This document shows, piece after piece, positions 62,910 to 64,000 of a DNA stretch of 64,000 nucleotides; positions within the stretch are counted from its first letter, which is position 1, and the number at the start of each line of letters is the position of its first letter. Both the position numbers and the translations under genes were made by a program. Under the pieces are notes generated by a model. That model made no database searches. It was not told the origin of the DNA and saw only the letters and a program-made list of their open reading frames with translations. The DNA is from Alphaproteobacteria bacterium (lineage in GTDB: Bacteria > Pseudomonadota > Alphaproteobacteria > MPNO01 > UBA2964): positions 1 to 64,000 of the forward strand of contig WLWZ01000018.1 in assembly GCA_012103315.1 (NCBI GenBank), in the 5' to 3' direction.

Positions 62910-63497
62910 ATGAGCACCATCAACCGCCGCGATCTTCTTCCGAACCTCCTGGCCAATCCGGATGATTTTCTGATTGTTTCAGGTTTGGCTGGCGCCTCCA
63001 AGGACACTGCTGGTCTCACCGATGACGGCGCCAATCTATTCACAATGGCGGGGGCCATGGGATCAACGACTTCAATGGGGCTTGGTGTCGCGTTAGCCGC
63101 ACCGACAAAACCGGTACTGGCTGTTGCCGGTGACGGTGAGTTAATGATGGGGATCGGCGCACTGGCAACAGTCGCGTCGATGATGCCAGATAATTTGACG
63201 ATCATCTGTATTGATAACGGCATGCACGCCGAGACCGGCGGTCAGCTTGGCCATACCTCACGGCGTACAAATCTCGCGGTCATGGCCGAAGGCGCTGGCA
63301 TTCCATCCGTGCTGGAGATCGATGCACCGGGCCAGTTTGCGGAGGCAGCGACGTTTATTACCGATGCTCCCGGCCCGCGTTTTCTGTGGGCGCGCGTCAC
63401 AACCGAACCGCCGACAGCCTACAAGCGTGACTTCGACCTCGCGGCAAGGAGGCAGATTTTCCGCACGGCTTTTCTTGAGAACAATCCTGTCGATTAG
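62910..63497 (+). CDS. ThDP-dependent decarboxylase, beta (PP) subunit
   Basis: A 195-residue diphosphate-binding half. The Mg-ThDP motif begins at GDG (74-76) and ends at Asn103 (CIDNGMHAETGGQ). MGSTTSMGLGVALA before it is typical of ComE-like subunits. The start is ATG 62910, one base after the alpha stop; the frame is open to 62700 inside the alpha gene, but only in an overlapping frame. The pair decarboxylates an unknown 2-oxo acid. It ends in a 4-base overlap with the convergent dehydrogenase. Confidence 0.88.
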   Translation: MSTINRRDLLPNLLANPDDFLIVSGLAGASKDTAGLTDDGANLFTMAGAMGSTTSMGLGVALAAPTKPVLAVAGDGELMMGIGALATVASMMPDNLTIICIDNGMHAETGGQLGHTSRRTNLAVMAEGAGIPSVLEIDAPGQFAEAATFITDAPGPRFLWARVTTEPPTAYKRDFDLAARRQIFRTAFLENNPVD

Positions 63498-64000
63498 CTA
63501 CCTGGTTCGCGCCACGCCTTTTCAAGTGGTGTTTCGCGTTTTGGTGGGGTAAAGATCGCCCGCTCGCGGCAACCCTCCGCTGCGTCATCAACCGGTAACT
63601 TATCATCCCAATTTTCAGCGACAAAACGGCAACCCGTTGTGTCGTTTGAGGCATCCGACCCGAGCCACACGGACATCGGCCCAATGACTTTCGCGTCCAA
63701 TCCCCTGCCATCAATTGTACCGGTGGCGAATTTTGTATCCACTAACCCGCCTGGGCTTAGGGCGTTGAATGTAATACCGGAGCCATACATTGCTTCCGCC
63801 CAGGCGATGGTCGCCGCTTCGATAGCGGCTTTCGATGGCCCATAAGGCGTAATCGCCGAACGATGCATCGAATCCGTACGCTTGGAAATATTGATGACTC
63901 GTCCCCAACCTCCCGCCTGCAAATGTTTAAAGGCAGCGTGAGTCATCAGATAGGGCCCAAGGATGTTGGTATCGATGACGTCTTTAAACCCAGCGGGATC
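63494..64000 (-). CDS. Short-chain dehydrogenase/reductase (partial, N terminus outside window)
   Basis: The C-terminal 168 residues of an SDR oxidoreductase run to the right edge. The frame continues through FKDVIDTNILGPYLMTHAAF, the usual N-N motif region of the fourth strand and helix. The active-site Tyr and Lys are in TPYGPSKAA, with Ser or its substitute in VINISKRTD just before. The PGG motif follows (NALSPGGLVDT). Near the C terminus TTGCRFVAENWDD corresponds to the TG-x-x-x-V-x-G region. It uses NAD(P)H; the substrate is unknown. The coenzyme-binding N terminus is not in the window. Confidence 0.85.
   Translation of the reverse strand, partial: DPAGFKDVIDTNILGPYLMTHAAFKHLQAGGWGRVINISKRTDSMHRSAITPYGPSKAAIEAATIAWAEAMYGSGITFNALSPGGLVDTKFATGTIDGRGLDAKVIGPMSVWLGSDASNDTTGCRFVAENWDDKLPVDDAAEGCRERAIFTPPKRETPLEKAWREPGS

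Overview
The window is chromosomal DNA of moderate GC content, most likely from an alphaproteobacterium, perhaps a marine Rhodospirillales-like lineage. The evidence for the class is an AapJQMP-type amino acid transporter, a glnB-glnA operon behind a sigma-54 promoter, a SUF operon led by an Rrf2 regulator and carrying sufS, sufU and sufT, and a tRNA-His and ParE of alphaproteobacterial type. The order-level guess is inference.

Left half (1-29.6 kb), mostly housekeeping. A partial membrane-tailed protein ends at 161 with a clear terminator. Then come an isochorismatase-fold hydrolase, a soluble PAS histidine kinase, and the aap operon (aapJ-aapQ-aapM-aapP, minus strand), whose aapM is split by a single in-frame TAG. 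Next are a lone CoxL/xanthine-dehydrogenase-type molybdenum subunit, a von Willebrand-type exported protein, an FAD monooxygenase, a conserved hypothetical, tRNA-His and an aminotransferase. glnB-glnA follows, preceded by a canonical -24/-12 promoter and an NtrC-like palindrome. After that come a thioesterase, parE, two small exported proteins, a tandem pair of phytanoyl-CoA-dioxygenase-like proteins, a DEAD-box helicase and a stand-alone Lrp/AsnC effector domain. The SUF operon runs leftward from 29.55 kb: Rrf2 regulator, sufB, sufC, sufD, sufS, sufU, sufT, sufA, and a PaaY/gamma-carbonic-anhydrase-like gene. An IscR-type operator lies in front of it.

Right half (29.7-64 kb), a dense catabolic region on alternating strands. 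It holds two Rieske ring-hydroxylating oxygenases (one with a reductase), two zinc alcohol dehydrogenases, a D-aminoacylase-type amidohydrolase, two COG2159 amidohydrolases, three carboxymuconolactone-decarboxylase/AhpD-fold proteins, two EthD-like paralogues and two Asp/Glu-racemase-fold proteins (one lacking both catalytic cysteines). It also holds a glutamate-semialdehyde-aminomutase-like enzyme, an enoyl-CoA hydratase, hydantoinase/oxoprolinase HyuA-HyuB, a benzoate-CoA-ligase-like enzyme, two amidases, a dienelactone hydrolase, three cytosolic 4,5-dihydroxyphthalate-decarboxylase-like proteins, a two-subunit ThDP decarboxylase, a TSUP transporter and a partial SDR.

No regulator, no classical ring-cleavage dioxygenase and no high-affinity uptake system is visible in these 34 kb. 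The most plausible reading is one or more undescribed routes for aromatic or N-heterocyclic carboxylates: ring hydroxylation, dehydrogenation, decarboxylation, amide or imide hydrolysis, then CoA-linked breakdown. That is inference from enzyme families; no substrate can be read from the sequence.
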